Assembly (NCBI RefSeq): GCF_032854445.1
Contig: NC_088305.1
Span: forward strand, 32,577,645 to 32,641,644
DNA length: 64,000 bases
Reading direction: 5' to 3'
Source: Liolophura sinensis
Lineage: Eukaryota > Mollusca > Polyplacophora > Chitonida > Chitonidae
Shown here: positions 21,080 through 32,175 of the stretch, piece after piece
How the letters are laid out: each line of letters opens with the position of its first letter
Position numbering within the stretch: the first letter of the stretch is position 1
The notes under the pieces: model-generated
What the model was told of the DNA's origin: nothing
What the model saw: the letters and a program-made list of their open reading frames with translations, nothing else
Databases searched by the model: none
Made by a program: the position numbers and the translations under genes

Positions 21080-21289
21080 GAGTCTGGGGAACACATGGGG
21101 TGAGCTTTTATTATCTATATGCCATGTCTTCCTCAAAACTTTCATTTAATGTCTCCAGTATAACTACCAGGTCTCAGCCGATTTCTAGTGCTGATAATAA
21201 GAGGAATTTAAAGGTTTTGGCTGACTCGGACAGGACAGTTGGCCAGCTTTCATTCTCTCACTAATGTGTGAAGAGAAGCCGGCCTCGAA

Positions 21290-22329
21290 AATCCACCCAT
21301 TTGTACTAAAAAAGGGCCTTGCAGGGTGCAGCAGGTACATTAAAAAACGTCAAAAAATTACGATCCGGAGACATTCTCATTGAATGTTTCCGGAAACAAC
21401 AAAAATGTATTACCTTTGGACAAAATACTTGATATTCCTGTGTATACATCCCCTCATAATTCCCTGAACAGCTGTCAGGGAATTATACGTGACAGGGATC
21501 AGGATATCATTGAATTATCAAAAGACGAAATCTGCACAGAACTGCAATCAAAGGGGGTTACCAAACGCTTCGCTACGAAGAAACCTGGTAACATCATTAA
21601 ACTAAATAATATCTTCTGACCTTCAATAGTAAATCTCCTCCTTTGTATATCTACATTGACCCGTATAGGGTTAGTATATTCCTAATCCGACACGTTGTTT
21701 CAACTTTCAAAAGTTTAGGCTAATGTAAAAATAAACAGGTTTGTTTCCGGTGCGACAGTGAGGGTCATGATGGATTCGACAGTAGCAGTACAGTTAAGTG
21801 TGGCAATTGTTGTGGAGATTACATGGCCTCCTCTAGGGAATGTTCGCTTTTCGTTAAAAAAACACCAAAAAACCAAATAATCAATAATAAAGTTAAAAAC
21901 AATATTTCGCTCCCGGAAGACCGCAAATTTGTCTCACCTTCTAATACTTCTCTGCAACCATCGTTTGCCAATGTGGTCAAGCGAGTAGCATCTGCTGCTA
22001 CACAATCTTCACTGACTCGGCCCATTGGAAACGACAAACCTAGCTCTACTTTTGTGCAACTTTCGTCTCAACCTGCGTTAAATACCTGCTCAACCCAGAC
22101 TGCGTCAGTACTACAAACAAAACCAGTAAATAGGACTGAACAAACTGAACCCAAGGCCTTTACCCACAATAATGCTAAAATAAGTCCAAAAGTAAATCTC
22201 AAAATAATAATAATAAACCTAGAGGCCCCACAGAGCGTCCATCTAAGGCCACTAGGGATCCTATCCAAACTTTTAATCAGTTTCGATCGTTGGAGGACGT
22301 TGGTCCTTCCACATCAGATGCGGATGTGA
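21290..22329 (+). pseudogene. ORF1 (Gag-like) of LINE copy D
   Basis: Two open segments in different frames: 21380-21619, with PLDKILDIPVYTSPHNSLN and LSKDEICTELQSKGVTKRF, and about 21735-22329. The second begins with two cysteine knuckles, CFRCDSEGHDGF and CGNCCGDYMASSREC, followed by a low-complexity Ser/Thr/Gln-rich tail. RNA-binding knuckles after a globular region are typical of jockey-clade ORF1p, which coats LINE RNA. Cysteine spacing is disturbed and frames are broken. Confidence 0.7.
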
Positions 22330-22760
22330 CGGATATATCACCCGCACCAGGGATCTTCCAGCCGATCTCCAAGGAAGAGTCGTTCTGGGTCCAAACATAA
22401 AGATTAATCTCCTATACGCCTCGCTGCATAATGTCTGAAATAACCCAGCTAGTTTAATCATTAAATCCTGTTGCCCTGTGTCTTCAGGAAACTCACCTGA
22501 AGACATCAGACAAAGACAAAATAACTCTTAAAAATTGTTCATGATATAGTACTTATTCAATGTTCAAAGGCGAGCTGTAGGCGGCTCTTCTATCTTCATC
22601 AATAACAATATTATTCACAGTCCAGTCTCTCTGGATACAGAGCTTCAGGCTGTGGCTGCCTGTGTTTCATTGTCTTAAACAATCACATTATGTTCAGTGT
22701 ACATTCCTCCGAACATTTCTTTGTCAGCTTTCTAACTACATAGTTTAAAAGAACAACTGC
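22330..22760 (+). pseudogene. Endonuclease remnant of LINE copy D
   Basis: In shifting frames the text includes RRAVGGSSIFINNNIIHSP and LDTELQAVAACVSLS then ITLCSVYIPPNISLS. This is the central part of an apurinic-type (APE) LINE endonuclease that nicks target DNA. Catalytic His/Asp blocks are not readable. Confidence 0.6.
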
Positions 22761-22842
22761 CAAATTTTTCGGTGTCATATTTGATTATAAATTATCTTTT
22801 ATATCCCATATAAAAATGCTTAAAGCTAACTGTACAAATTAA

Positions 22843-23145
22843 AATTGATAATCGCAAGATCCATTCCCAAAACAGCGTTTAACACTAGCTCCCAAAGACA
22901 AAGGTAAAAAATTATACAAATAGGAAATAAAGCCGGTAACACAAAAGAGAGAAGCGGTCATCAGTTTTCAATGATGGCGGGCAGGCAGTGGATGTTCCAG
23001 GCATGAATTCCAAATCACAGTTCAAATTCGTAGTCTATGAATGAGTTCCACGTCAAATAACAATTAAACAAGGTATCTCAGTCGCGCTTTGATTGCAACT
23101 GTTCATAAAGGCATCATGCAGATGTAATGAGCATTGCTGCCTTTA
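22843..23145. repeat. Short interspersed repeat, copy 1, inserted in LINE D
   Basis: It matches 53985-54285 closely: GATAATCGCAAGA, AGGAAATAAAGCCGGTAACA, GAGAGAAGCGGTCA, CAGTTTTCAAT, TTCCAAATCACAGTTCAAAT, AATAACAATTAAACAA, TCTCAGTCGCGCTTT, TTCATAAAGGCATCATGCA. The flanks read ...ACTGTACAA and AAGGCTCTTGAT..., which abut in the uninterrupted LINE, so this is an insertion. No coding capacity; about 300 bp. Confidence 0.8.
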
Positions 23146-23158
23146 CGGCCCCTATCCC

Positions 23159-24060
23159 CTCGATATAAGGCTCTTGATATAATCAAGGTCGTGTCTAGCA
23201 CCGAATGGGGTGCTGATCGATCTATTTTATTGAATCTATATCGTTCTCTGGTGAGGTCTAAATTGGATTATGGGTCTATCATTTACGGTTCACCTAAGAA
23301 GTCGTATATTAATATATTGGATCCTGTCCATCATCAAGGTTTTGGGCTCAGCCTTGGTGCTTTTAGAATCTGACCAGTAGAGCGATTATATGTTGAGGTA
23401 AATGAGCCTTATTTATGTAATCGACGTATAAAACTGAGCCTTCAGTATGCTACAAAGTTTAAAGCTCTTTCAACAAACCCTGCCCATGACAATGTTTTCA
23501 ATCCATCATATGTAGATAAATTTAATAAAAGTCCCAATAAGATCCCTTCGTTCGGTCTTTGTATACGGGACCACAATGTGGAAGGCAACACCAACCTAGA
23601 GGCAGTAGCTCCGGTCTGTATTCCGTAATCTCCTCCATGACTTCTTCCACAACCCAAATTAATATTTGATCAACCAAAACATACAAACATCAGATACAAA
23701 TCCTGTTATAATTCAGCAAAGTTTTGCTGAAATCAAGGCTAATTATACGGATTACAAATTTATATATACCCTTGGGTAAAAGGATATAGACAGAGTTGCG
23801 GCTGCGGCTGTCTTAGGACTGCAGGTCACTTCTCTTCGTCTTCCATCTTCATCTTCTATCTTTTCTGTAGAGGCCAAGGCTATGCTCCAGGCCTTATCGT
23901 ATGTGATAGGCAGTGATATGCAGCGACTCGTTGTCTCGCTGGCAATTGAGAATAATAAATTTAAAAACCCATTTATTCTCGAGAATAGCCAAACACAGAA
24001 AAGTAATTAAAAGAGGTAAAGATATTGTATTCTGTTGGAAAGCAATATGACAATACAGTC
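23159..24060 (+). pseudogene. Distal RT and RNase H of LINE copy D
   Basis: After the inserted repeat, the frame resumes with YKALDIIKVVSSTEWGADRS and continues to SLGAFRI (23373). RNase H blocks follow across frameshifts: YKFIYT (first Asp lost), AVLGLQVTSLRLPSSSS, FSVEAKAMLQALSYVIG and LAIENNKFKNPFILE near 23940-23985. RNase H would degrade the RNA strand. Broken. Confidence 0.65.
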
Positions 24061-24371
24061 GTAGACATGGAAGCTGCCCTATATAAACCTGTATTTCTGG
24101 TTAAAATATGACAAACTTGATTTTATTGTGCTCGGAGAGCGCAATGCCTCACACGGTTAAAGCGCTGACTGGTTGCGACTATCAGGCTCAGGGCCCTTTG
24201 AATGCAACAATTGTTGTTTCAACTGCTGCTTCACGTCAGGGGATTTTTCAGGCACCTGGCCATGGTTGGGTTATTTTTTTTTTCTTACACCAATCAGATT
24301 CTGTTTTCCATTCATGCTGTAATCAGTCAATCTCATGCATCTCTAAGTACTCATACATTCATAATTTTGTT

Positions 24372-24732
24372 TTAACTATTTTCAACTATTAATATTTTTC
24401 CACCGTAATATTTTTCGATTTTATCATGGTCAGTTACCGTTTTCAGCAAGTTAATTTCTGCAATTATGTTTAATTTGGCGTCATTTCGTCTCATGTCAAA
24501 GATGTACTTTTTTGCTAAAATTGTCAGTAAATTTAAAGGTGAAGAATTGTGTTTCTCGCTCCATCCCATAACTTTGGGAGTTATTTTAATATCAGTTTTC
24601 CACTTTTGTGATAGCCACTTTTCGTATTCTGTCCACAGTTTACGTGTTTCCGGACATTCATTGAAAGAGTGTTCTATAGTGTCCTTACCGAGTCTGCAGT
24701 AATTACAAATATCGTCGTGTATCTGTCCTATT
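24372..24732 (-). pseudogene. C-terminal zinc-finger region of the Tx1/L1-like LINE
   Basis: The text includes CRLGKDTIEHSFNECPETR (a C-x-H-x-C zf-RVT-type pattern), then SQKWKTDIKITPKVMGWSEK and LLTILAKKYIFDMRRND, ending near the element's 3' end. This region typically helps target binding and is found at the end of L1/Tx1 ORF2. Confidence 0.65.
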
Positions 24733-27131
24733 TTAAACGGATAAGATTTTGTTGGCGTTTATCCTATGTAAGATTTTGTATTGAAAGTCTCGTAGCTTGG
24801 TGTATTGAGTGCATTGATAAATAGATTCGAATACCTTTTCCCAATCAGTTTCTTTATCTAACCTAACAGTATCCTTCCATTTTTCGTGGATTTTTATATT
24901 TTGCTGTAACTCATTATTTAATAAATCGTAAAAGCGTTTTGTTCCCCGTTTTTGTTTAGTCAGTAATCGTATGTTCGATGGAAAGGAGGAGCAATAGACA
25001 TCATGCTTCTCATTTATCGTGGGCCACTCGGTTGGAACATTTCGAATTAACCTATTATAATCTGCGAAAGTACCTTTTCCTTTAAATTTTTGCTTGAAAT
25101 ATTTAAATGTCAACACATTTCCTTCTGAATTCTTTAAATCCCTTATAAACCTTACATTATTTTGATACCAGTGGCTAATAAAAAAAATTGGTTCTTGGGT
25201 TATACCATAAATGTTCATCAAGAATATACTCAATATTTGTCTGATATTTTTTGTGTGTTATTTCCTGCCACGCCCTTAGAGTATCTACCCAGAAAGGGTT
25301 GTTTACTCTTTTTAGTATTAGCCGTATATACTTACCCCCTAGTGTGCATAAACTTTTTGTATCATTTTGACATATACATACATTTTGCCATTTATATTTC
25401 GCTAATAGCAATTTTCTCATCCAAGATATTTTTAACGATTGCAGAAATGGTATTAAGTTTACCATCCGTAATCCACCTTTTGAGTAGTCCTTTATGATAA
25501 TGGATCTTTGTATCCTATCTGGACCATCATTCCATATGAATTTTTAAAGTAATACATTTATTTCTTTCATAGTAGTATCTGGTGGGTTTGGGAGGGAAAG
25601 GAACAAATGAATTAGTTTTGATAGAGCTAGAGATTTTATAACTGTTATTTTTCCTAACAATGATAAGTTCCTAATTTTCCATCTTTGAAGATCAGCTTTC
25701 AATTCCTCTATTCTAGCCAAATAATTTATTTTCCATTTGTTATTAAATTCCACCGTTGAGAAATTTATGCCCAATATGTTAAGTTTTTCCACCCAATCTA
25801 ATTTCACTTGCTGACATAGTTTTGGATTGGATCCGGGTAGAGAACCTATCCATGCTGCCTTTGTTTTTTCTATACTGATTTTTAATCCTGAATATTTGTA
25901 ATATATATCTAAACACGACAGTGCTTCTGAGAGAGAGACTTTTCGGACCCATCTAAGATTGACTGTGTATCATCAGCATATTGGCTTATTTTATGTTCTG
26001 TTTCGTTTATATTTATTCCCTTTATAACTGGGTTATTTCGTATCATTGAACCTAAAATTTCTGCACATAACAGAAAAATATAAGAAGAAATTGGATCTCC
26101 TTGTCTACATCCTCTACTAATATTAAACAGAGGGGATATAATGCCGTTTTGGAGGATACACGTAGAAATATCAGTTTGAAACAATTTTATCCAGGATCTT
26201 ATATCTTGTCCAAAATTAAAGGTTTCCAGTATTTCTTTTATGAATTCCCAAGAGATAGAGTCGAATGCCTTTCCAAAATCTATTGACAGCAGTAACCCGG
26301 GTATTTGTCTCTCCTTTGTTTCAAACATTATGTCGTAAATTAGACGTACATTCTCTGCAATGCATCTTCCGGAAATAAAACCTATTTACATTTAATAAGG
26401 TGATGGGTTTCCAGTTTTTTAAAAATATTTCCAGGTTTATTCGGTTTGGGTAAACATGTTATAATCCCTTGCTTTTGAGATCGTGGCAATTCGCCTTTTA
26501 AAAAACTTTCATTTCCTGCCCTGAAAACAAAATATCCTACATCTTTCCAGAACATCTTATAGAATTCTACAGGGAAACCGTCTATTCCTGGAGTTTTATC
26601 ATTTTTCATATTTCTCAAACAGTTTGTTAACTCTTCCAAAGTCAATAACCCCGCTAATTTAACTGCATCACCATCTAAGTCTATCTAGTTTTATGTCCAG
26701 AAGACGTTCCCTAAAGTTTTTTTCTTCTCTTACCGTTTTTGTATACAGACTGGAATAATAATTTATCTGTGCCTCCAGAATATCTGCCGTTTGGTATATT
26801 TCTTTCCCATCGTCAAGTGTTAGTTTTGAGATAAGTTTGTTTGTGTAATTTCTTTTTTCCATAGCTAAAAATATTTTGTCGGTTTTTCTCCTTGTTCGAT
26901 CTTTCTTGCTTTCGACCTAATAAGCAATCCATCCATTTCTTTTTCTCTCAGCTTTTGATATTCTCTTTTAAAGTTATTGAGTTCATCTAGCTTCGAATCT
27001 GTTACATTGATAAAATTTGTTTGAATTTCCCTATCTATTTCTTCAATTAGGTTTCCCAGTTGTGTTTCTCTTATCTTTTCTTCTTTCCGTTTTCTAGACG
27101 AATATTTAATTGTTTCTCCTCTTATTTTCAT
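24733..27131 (-). pseudogene. Reverse transcriptase of the Tx1/L1-like LINE
   Basis: Minus-strand segments follow the RT order: linker (27131-26668, with QGEKPTKYF), DKTPGIDGFPVEFYKMFWKD (26645-26382), then LLLSIDFGKAFDSISWEFI with motif A Asp, RGCRQGDPISSYIFLLCAE (motif B) and KISQYADDTQSIL (motif C YADD) at 26328-25909. Thumb and connection parts follow at 25807-24733, including KINYLARIEELKADLQRWK. Catalytic aspartates are intact. Frameshifts near 26660, 26350, 25900 and 25480 break the protein. Confidence 0.85.
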
Positions 27132-27236
27132 TAGAAATAATTCTAAAAATAATTGATCACTGATACAAAGCTGTATTCGATCTTTAGGAATATTTTTTAA
27201 ATTGTCTCTGTTGTATATTATATGACTGTATTCATC

Positions 27237-28057
27237 TTATGTTTCATCAATAATATTTTTGACTAAATCGATACATGCTGAGTCCTTCAACAGTGAACAG
27301 TTTAATTTCCAGTAGCCTTTTCCACGTTCACAATTTAAGAACTTACATTTCAATGTTATTGCGGAGTGATCGCTCCTGTATCCTGGAATAATTTCTGCTT
27401 GTGTAGATATATTAAAAATGTCATTAGATATTAAGAAAAAATCTAGTCTAGCTTGTTTTTTGGGGTTCTTGCGTCTCCATGTATATCGTCTGTCATTTTC
27501 ATGCATTGTCCTCCAAACATCTATATACTTATTCTCATTTATCAAATTCAAGACTTTAGCTTTTGCCGTAGGGTTATTTAGATGCTGGTAATTGTATATG
27601 TCTTTTTGAGGGTCAATAACTAAATTCCAGTCCCCACAGATTATAACAGACAGGTTTCCAATTTGCTTTGTTTTATTATTAATATGATTATAGAAAGAAG
27701 GTTTGTCAGTATTTGGTCTGTACAAACTGCAGAGATTTACAGGTATGTCATGTATATCTAGGTTCATTAGAATATAGTTACCATTTGGGTCAATATCTAC
27801 GTCTTTGATCTTGTAGTCAAAATTTCGATTGAACAATATAATTACACTTCTTGATTGAGAGCTGTGAGGGCTTAACCAGGCATCCTATTCCCATCCCCTT
27901 TTAGAATGTCGCCATAATTTGAATCCCTATGGGTGTCCTGTAAACATATAATTGAAAAATTCTTTTTTTTTTTGAAATAATGGAATACAGCCCTTCTTTT
28001 TTTGACGTCTGCTAATCCTCGACAGTTCATCGAGGCTATATTCACTGTGTCAGTCAT
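27237..28057 (-). pseudogene. APE-type endonuclease of the Tx1/L1-like LINE
   Basis: The N-terminal piece (28057-27872) starts MTDTVNIASMNCRGLADVKK and has FSIICLQDTH, where the usual catalytic Glu of QETH is Asp. The second piece (27836-27237) has VIICGDWNLVIDP, RRYTWRRKNPKKQARLDFFL and IPGYRSDHSAITL, with the catalytic Asp-Asn and terminal Asp-His intact. The enzyme nicks genomic DNA to prime reverse transcription. A frameshift separates the pieces. Confidence 0.8.
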
Positions 28058-28665
28058 AGATTGGTTTGTAATCTGTTAAAGTCGGGAAAAGGGCGAAAAA
28101 GCTTCTGTGTATTACTCGATTTAGCTTTTTTAGTTTTCACAGTATCTTGGCCAATATGGAAAAACTCATAGCCTTTGGTAATCAACATTACCTTTCTTTT
28201 ATCAAAACAGACACGCGTACACATCTACTCAACCTCTCTTTCAGGATACACATGCCATTCCAAGAACAGTGGAATAAGGTATGTTTAAGTATAGTCTCAT
28301 CATTTTGGTGGATCTTGTATATGTATATACATTGCTTTACTTGTGTTACATATTGTAGCTGACATGGAATAATTCCTAAATATAGTGTTCTGTTGTGATT
28401 TGGGAATAGCTTATGAGTATAGAAGATCATACACGAGAATGGAATATAAAGGCAAGGTGGATTCAGGCGAATAAAATACATATTAGGAAAGCTGATAGGT
28501 TTTCACAGATCCTATGGTCGATCGCACCCATCATATTTATCACCGATATTATTGTGCAGAATAGTATACCATTTCTTTTTCGACACATTAAAGCTGTGTA
28601 TTTCTTTAACTTAAAATGTCCTATTAATTCTAAGAGTTTTTCCTTTACATTACAGTCATCGTTAT

Positions 28666-29241
28666 CTAGCTGGTAGGGGCTGGTGAGTTGGTTATTGGTG
28701 ACGGCTTTAGTTTGGATGTTAAGATGTCAACGACTTTCTCGGAACATTCGTCAGTTGTTTCTGTGACAGTATCCCCATCTACGCCGTAAATCCGTATACT
28801 TTGTTTACGGGAGTCTTGTTCCAAATCGTTCTGCCTGTCTTCTAAATTTCGCATATCTCTGTTTACCGTGGCCAGTTCTTCTTGATCTTGTTCGTGTTGT
28901 AAGCTTAATTCAAGCATGTCTGCTCGAAGGTTGTCATATTCTTTTTCTAAAGTAAAGATTCTGGTTACCTGCTGCTCAATTAGGTTTGTCAACTTTGTAA
29001 CTATTTTTGCTTCAGTATTTTGTAGTTTTTCTTCCAGTGTTTGACTTGTCACCATAGAATCTATCTTACCAAGCCTGTCCATGATAACCTGTAGCTGATC
29101 CATTATTTCAAGCTGACGAGTTACCACTTCATTGGTCGGCTGGGGTGTAGTAGAGGACTCATCCATGCTGCTTTGAGAAGACATCGCACGTCTCTTTTTT
29201 TGACGATTTCCACAGGATGGCATTTGATGTAATAAATCCAC
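28666..29241 (-). pseudogene. ORF1p of the Tx1/L1-like LINE
   Basis: A 191-codon frame with a basic N-terminus (CGNRQKKRRAMSS), a long heptad-like region rich in Leu, Glu, Gln and Lys (residues about 45-140, coiled coil) and then NDLEQDSRKQSIRIYGVDGD. The last motif corresponds to the start of the RNA-binding domain in L1-type ORF1p. Such proteins trimerise through the coiled coil and chaperone LINE RNA. The frame ends early, at SPAPTS, so the C-terminal domain is missing. Confidence 0.7.
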
Positions 29242-29261
29242 TCACTCGGATATAACAGTCC

Positions 29262-30240
29262 AGACACAACGTTGTGTTCAGTCAGGATCTGACTAAGGAG
29301 TGACAGACGTGTTGTTTAGAGGCACCTGGCACAGTGGTTGAACACTAAAAGTCCGTGCGCATGCAAGCGGACTTGCCGCAGAGAAACTGGTTTGACTGGG
29401 TTATACTGACCCCGGACTCACGCTTCAGTGTACATATACTGGCTATTGCTCGGGCTCTATATGCTATATACTGTAGCTGTTACCATAGTGTAAACATGCC
29501 TAGTCCCATGGCTTCACAATACGGATAATACAGAATCTCCACATCGACCATTTACATTTGCAAAAGGAGATTACTAAATGATCAGGAGACCTAAGTGATA
29601 TCTTATCTATATGCCCAGTTTGCCATGTCAAATCATATGTAACGTTAAATCATCACAAACCCGGGGTTGATCGGAGCCAAATTTCCCTGTCAACTCCTGT
29701 CGCCCTGTCGCCATCTTGCATTAAACTTTAAACTTGGTTGGGTTATTCTAGGCAGTACAGTTTCCTCTATCCACTAAGCTGACTACCACATGAGGGATGA
29801 ATGCTAGAGTTCGACATTAAACGCCATTCAAATAAATAAGGGAATTAATTCCCGTGACCTCAGCTCCAGGTAATGTACTTTTTTAAGTGATTAATACTGT
29901 TTTTAAATGTACTTTGCCTGCGCTATTATGAGGTGTATGTAATTTATAATGAAATATAATTTAAGACGTACAGCATAGAGTGTAAAACGAGAGTATCGAC
30001 TACAGTGTAGTAGCTACTAAATGTAAATATATAAATGGTAGCAATTTACAAGCCCACCAGCACCATAGCTTAAGCAGACTTGGGGAAAAATGCAGTGATG
30101 ATAATTGCGATTTATTAGAGACCACTGGTCTAGAGATACTCAAAGTGCTGTGCTGTATGAATTACAATGATTGTTTATCAGGCTTCCCCGAACACACGCA
30201 CGCCCCGGCAGAAAAAAGAAGCAGTTGACTGTTTTTACTC
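29262..30240. other. LINE 5' flank and featureless sequence
   Basis: 29262-29700 may include the 5' UTR of the Tx1/L1-like LINE. The rest shows no exon or repeat I can support. Confidence 0.35.
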
Positions 30241-30463
30241 ATGCAGGGCGTTTGTCTACACAAGTTTTTGGGGGAATTGTGCATGAACGTCGGGGAGTGG
30301 TCATCTGGGCCACTCCCGCCTAGGGCCCGCCCCACCGCCCCAAACAACAAACCCTTACAGAATATTGCTTCAGCTGACCTTGACACCAACTTCTGTCAGC
30401 TTGTTTACAAGCTGACCATAAAGTTTACAGATGACAGCATGACCCATTTCAGAGTGTGTGGTT

Positions 30464-30883
30464 TCATCGTAAGTGAAGTGACTCGTAGCACATGGCTGAG
30501 GCAGAATGTACGGAGTTGGACGATTTCTTACTGCGCCGGTGTAACGCCTGTTTGAGGTTACAATAGTTGGTCATCTCAGGAGCGATCTGTTTGTACTCGG
30601 TGTCCGAAACTGAACCGTCAACTATTGCTGCGGACACATGCACGTGAATGCTATTCAGTTTAGCATCTGTCAATATCCGGATCACGTTATGCTTATTCGC
30701 CTTCTCTGTGTGTCGACGGCTAGCGTATTTTACAGCGGCGCTACACAAACCGCATTCGAGGTCGGTCGCCTCCATTGCCAAGACAACAGGGGCCGCGACC
30801 ACCCTAGAGAGTACACCCACGCCCGCCACTCCCAGACCAAAAGATCCAACTATCATAGCGTCGAAAGCGTCCGCGACATTCAC
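30464..30883 (-). CDS. Hypothetical glycine/alanine-rich membrane-type protein in virus-like cassette
   Basis: A 139-codon frame starting at 30883. Residues 9-36 are hydrophobic and Gly/Ala/Val-rich (MIVGSFGLGVAGVGVLSRVV then AAPVVLAMEA), likely a membrane hairpin. A basic, helical C-terminal half follows (KYASRRHTEKANKHN). I recall uncharacterised proteins of this kind in cnidarian and mollusc genomes but cannot name the family. It diverges from the plus-strand capsid-like and ATPase ORFs beside it. Its first 20 codons are also copied in inverted orientation at 30940-31007. Function unknown. Confidence 0.45.
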   Translation of the reverse strand: MNVADAFDAMIVGSFGLGVAGVGVLSRVVAAPVVLAMEATDLECGLCSAAVKYASRRHTEKANKHNVIRILTDAKLNSIHVHVSAAIVDGSVSDTEYKQIAPEMTNYCNLKQALHRRSKKSSNSVHSASAMCYESLHLR

Positions 30884-31007
30884 ACCGCGGCGGTACTTCT
30901 TATATAAAAGCAGTTGGAGACAGATAGACGCCAGGCGGGTTTTATATAAGAAGTACCGCCGCGGTGTGAATGTCGCGGACGCTTTCGACGCTATGATAGT
31001 TGGATCT
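30842..31007. repeat. Perfect 68-bp inverted repeat with 30-bp loop
   Basis: The left arm 30842-30909 is the exact reverse complement of the right arm 30940-31007; the loop is 30910-30939. The arm contains the start codon and first codons of the minus-strand ORF plus its upstream sequence. It could form a long cruciform or hairpin. Confidence 0.95.
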
Positions 31008-31208
31008 ATCTAATATACTGCAGGCAATGGCCGTTGCCACCATGCGCCGAAGATGCAACCACACTCTCTCTCGGAGCTGTCGGTGTCAATGAGTTCTCAT
31101 CCACAACCCTTGGGTACAGGCCCATAGTGCACATTACATAGTGGCGTCGATTATGTTTAAATCACCTTTATACTCGGCTACCCTCAAACGCCGCTGTCTG
31201 ATAGAATT

Positions 31209-32175
31209 TTGGAGATAGATCGTTCCGACATCCGTGGGGTTAGCTGCGATGATTCTGACTTTTTCCAGAGAGTTCTCAACGACTGGTTCTCCCTGCGGCG
31301 GAGTTTTCACGATTATACAGACGCCCTTATAATTGTGTTCTGTCGGCCATCTAATCCGGGAAACACGAAGACGGTGCAATCTGCCGCCGCGCCTAAAACT
31401 AGCTCTATAACGATGTTCCACATCCCACTGGATTTCGAACTCCTCGAGAGCCATATGCCCTTCGATCAGAGTGTCTTGGCCGACCGACTTGAGTACGCAC
31501 TGGTATATAACGATAACGGTCGGGTCCTGAAGACGACAGATGCTTAATCTGCCGCTCACACCGTCGATAATATCAGTCTGGAGTTCGATACGGTCACCGA
31601 ACCGGAGCTGGCCAGGCAGATCGGCAAACAGTTTGCCGGGCGCATCTCCCTACTATATGATCGCGTTCTCCGACACCGAAAAGTGGCGGCAGACAAGTCC
31701 GACGGGATATGGAACATAAACTTGAATGTGCCAGCCAGATCGCTTAAGGGTGTCTTGATGCTGTTTTGAACCTCCAGCAGCATGAGCATGCAGGGACAGG
31801 AGGTCTGAATCACCAAAGATCACCAAAGTGTATCTTACGATAGGGGGTGTCTCCAATCAGCTGTACAGCTGTCCATTGCGGGAATACCAGCAATGGAAAG
31901 AGGCCCGGAAGTTCTTTGCCAGCTCAATCATTAAGAAACGGGACCCAGAGGTGGTTAGGGTCGTAACAGCCTAACATATGTGTCTCTGGATGACTTCTTA
32001 GAGTCAAAGTACGATTTCTGGCTTGACTTGATGACAACCGATGACGACCAGCTGCATGGCAATGGGAGGCGCGTGGAGGACGGCGGCGAAGGGATCACAA
32101 AAGAGGCCGAGACGGCGGTCGTATTGGATGTGTATCTGTATGTGATCATGAGCACTCAGCTTTACATCGAAATGA
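31209..32175 (+). pseudogene. Probable major-capsid-like ORF of a Maverick/adintovirus-like element
   Basis: The open plus-strand part is 31209-31547, followed in-register by 31550-31770 and, after frameshifts, 31980-32175. Landmarks are ADRLEYALVYNDNGRVLK, ISLEFDTVTEPELARQ, YDRVLRHRKVAADKSDG and LWLD-like FWLDLMTTDDDQLHG. Several stops and at least two frameshifts are present. The placement directly before a packaging-type ATPase, and its beta-rich pattern, suggest the C-terminal half of a capsid protein from a large DNA transposon or virus. The capsid call is an inference from context and remembered resemblance, not from a diagnostic motif. Confidence 0.4.

Larger units (their letters stand above)
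21080..24090 (+). mobile_element. Jockey-like LINE, copy D (plus strand), split by an insertion
   Basis: Plus-strand order: ORF1 (about 21120-22330), endonuclease remnant (about 22330-22760), distal RT (22765-22838 and 23159-23660) and RNase H (about 23730-24050). The RT core with the catalytic Asp pair is deleted between endonuclease and distal RT. The distal RT text (STEWGADRSILLNLYRSLV, LDPVHHQGFGLSLGAFR) is the same family as copies A-C on the minus strand. Frameshifts throughout; no 3' tail seen. Confidence 0.75.
24370..29260 (-). mobile_element. Nearly full-length Tx1/L1-like LINE
   Basis: About 4.9 kb on the minus strand with ORF1 (29241-28666), APE endonuclease (28057-27237), RT (27131-25909 and on to 24733) and a C-terminal zinc-finger region (to 24372). 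Order, endonuclease style and the long C-terminal part fit the Tx1/L1 superfamily. It is split into about ten open segments by frameshifts or stops, so it is dead but relatively young compared with other elements here. 28090-28660 carries no readable ORF1 C-terminal domain. No poly-A tail or target-site duplication was confirmed. Confidence 0.82.

Noticed and set aside
30241-30555. Plus-strand frame of 104 codons before the virus-like cassette
   Set aside because: Overlaps the end of the minus-strand ORF and has no recognisable motif; probably chance.
31134-31559. Minus-strand frame of 141 codons
   Set aside because: It is antisense to the plus-strand capsid-like ORF, which has the better family resemblance and continues into the following segment.
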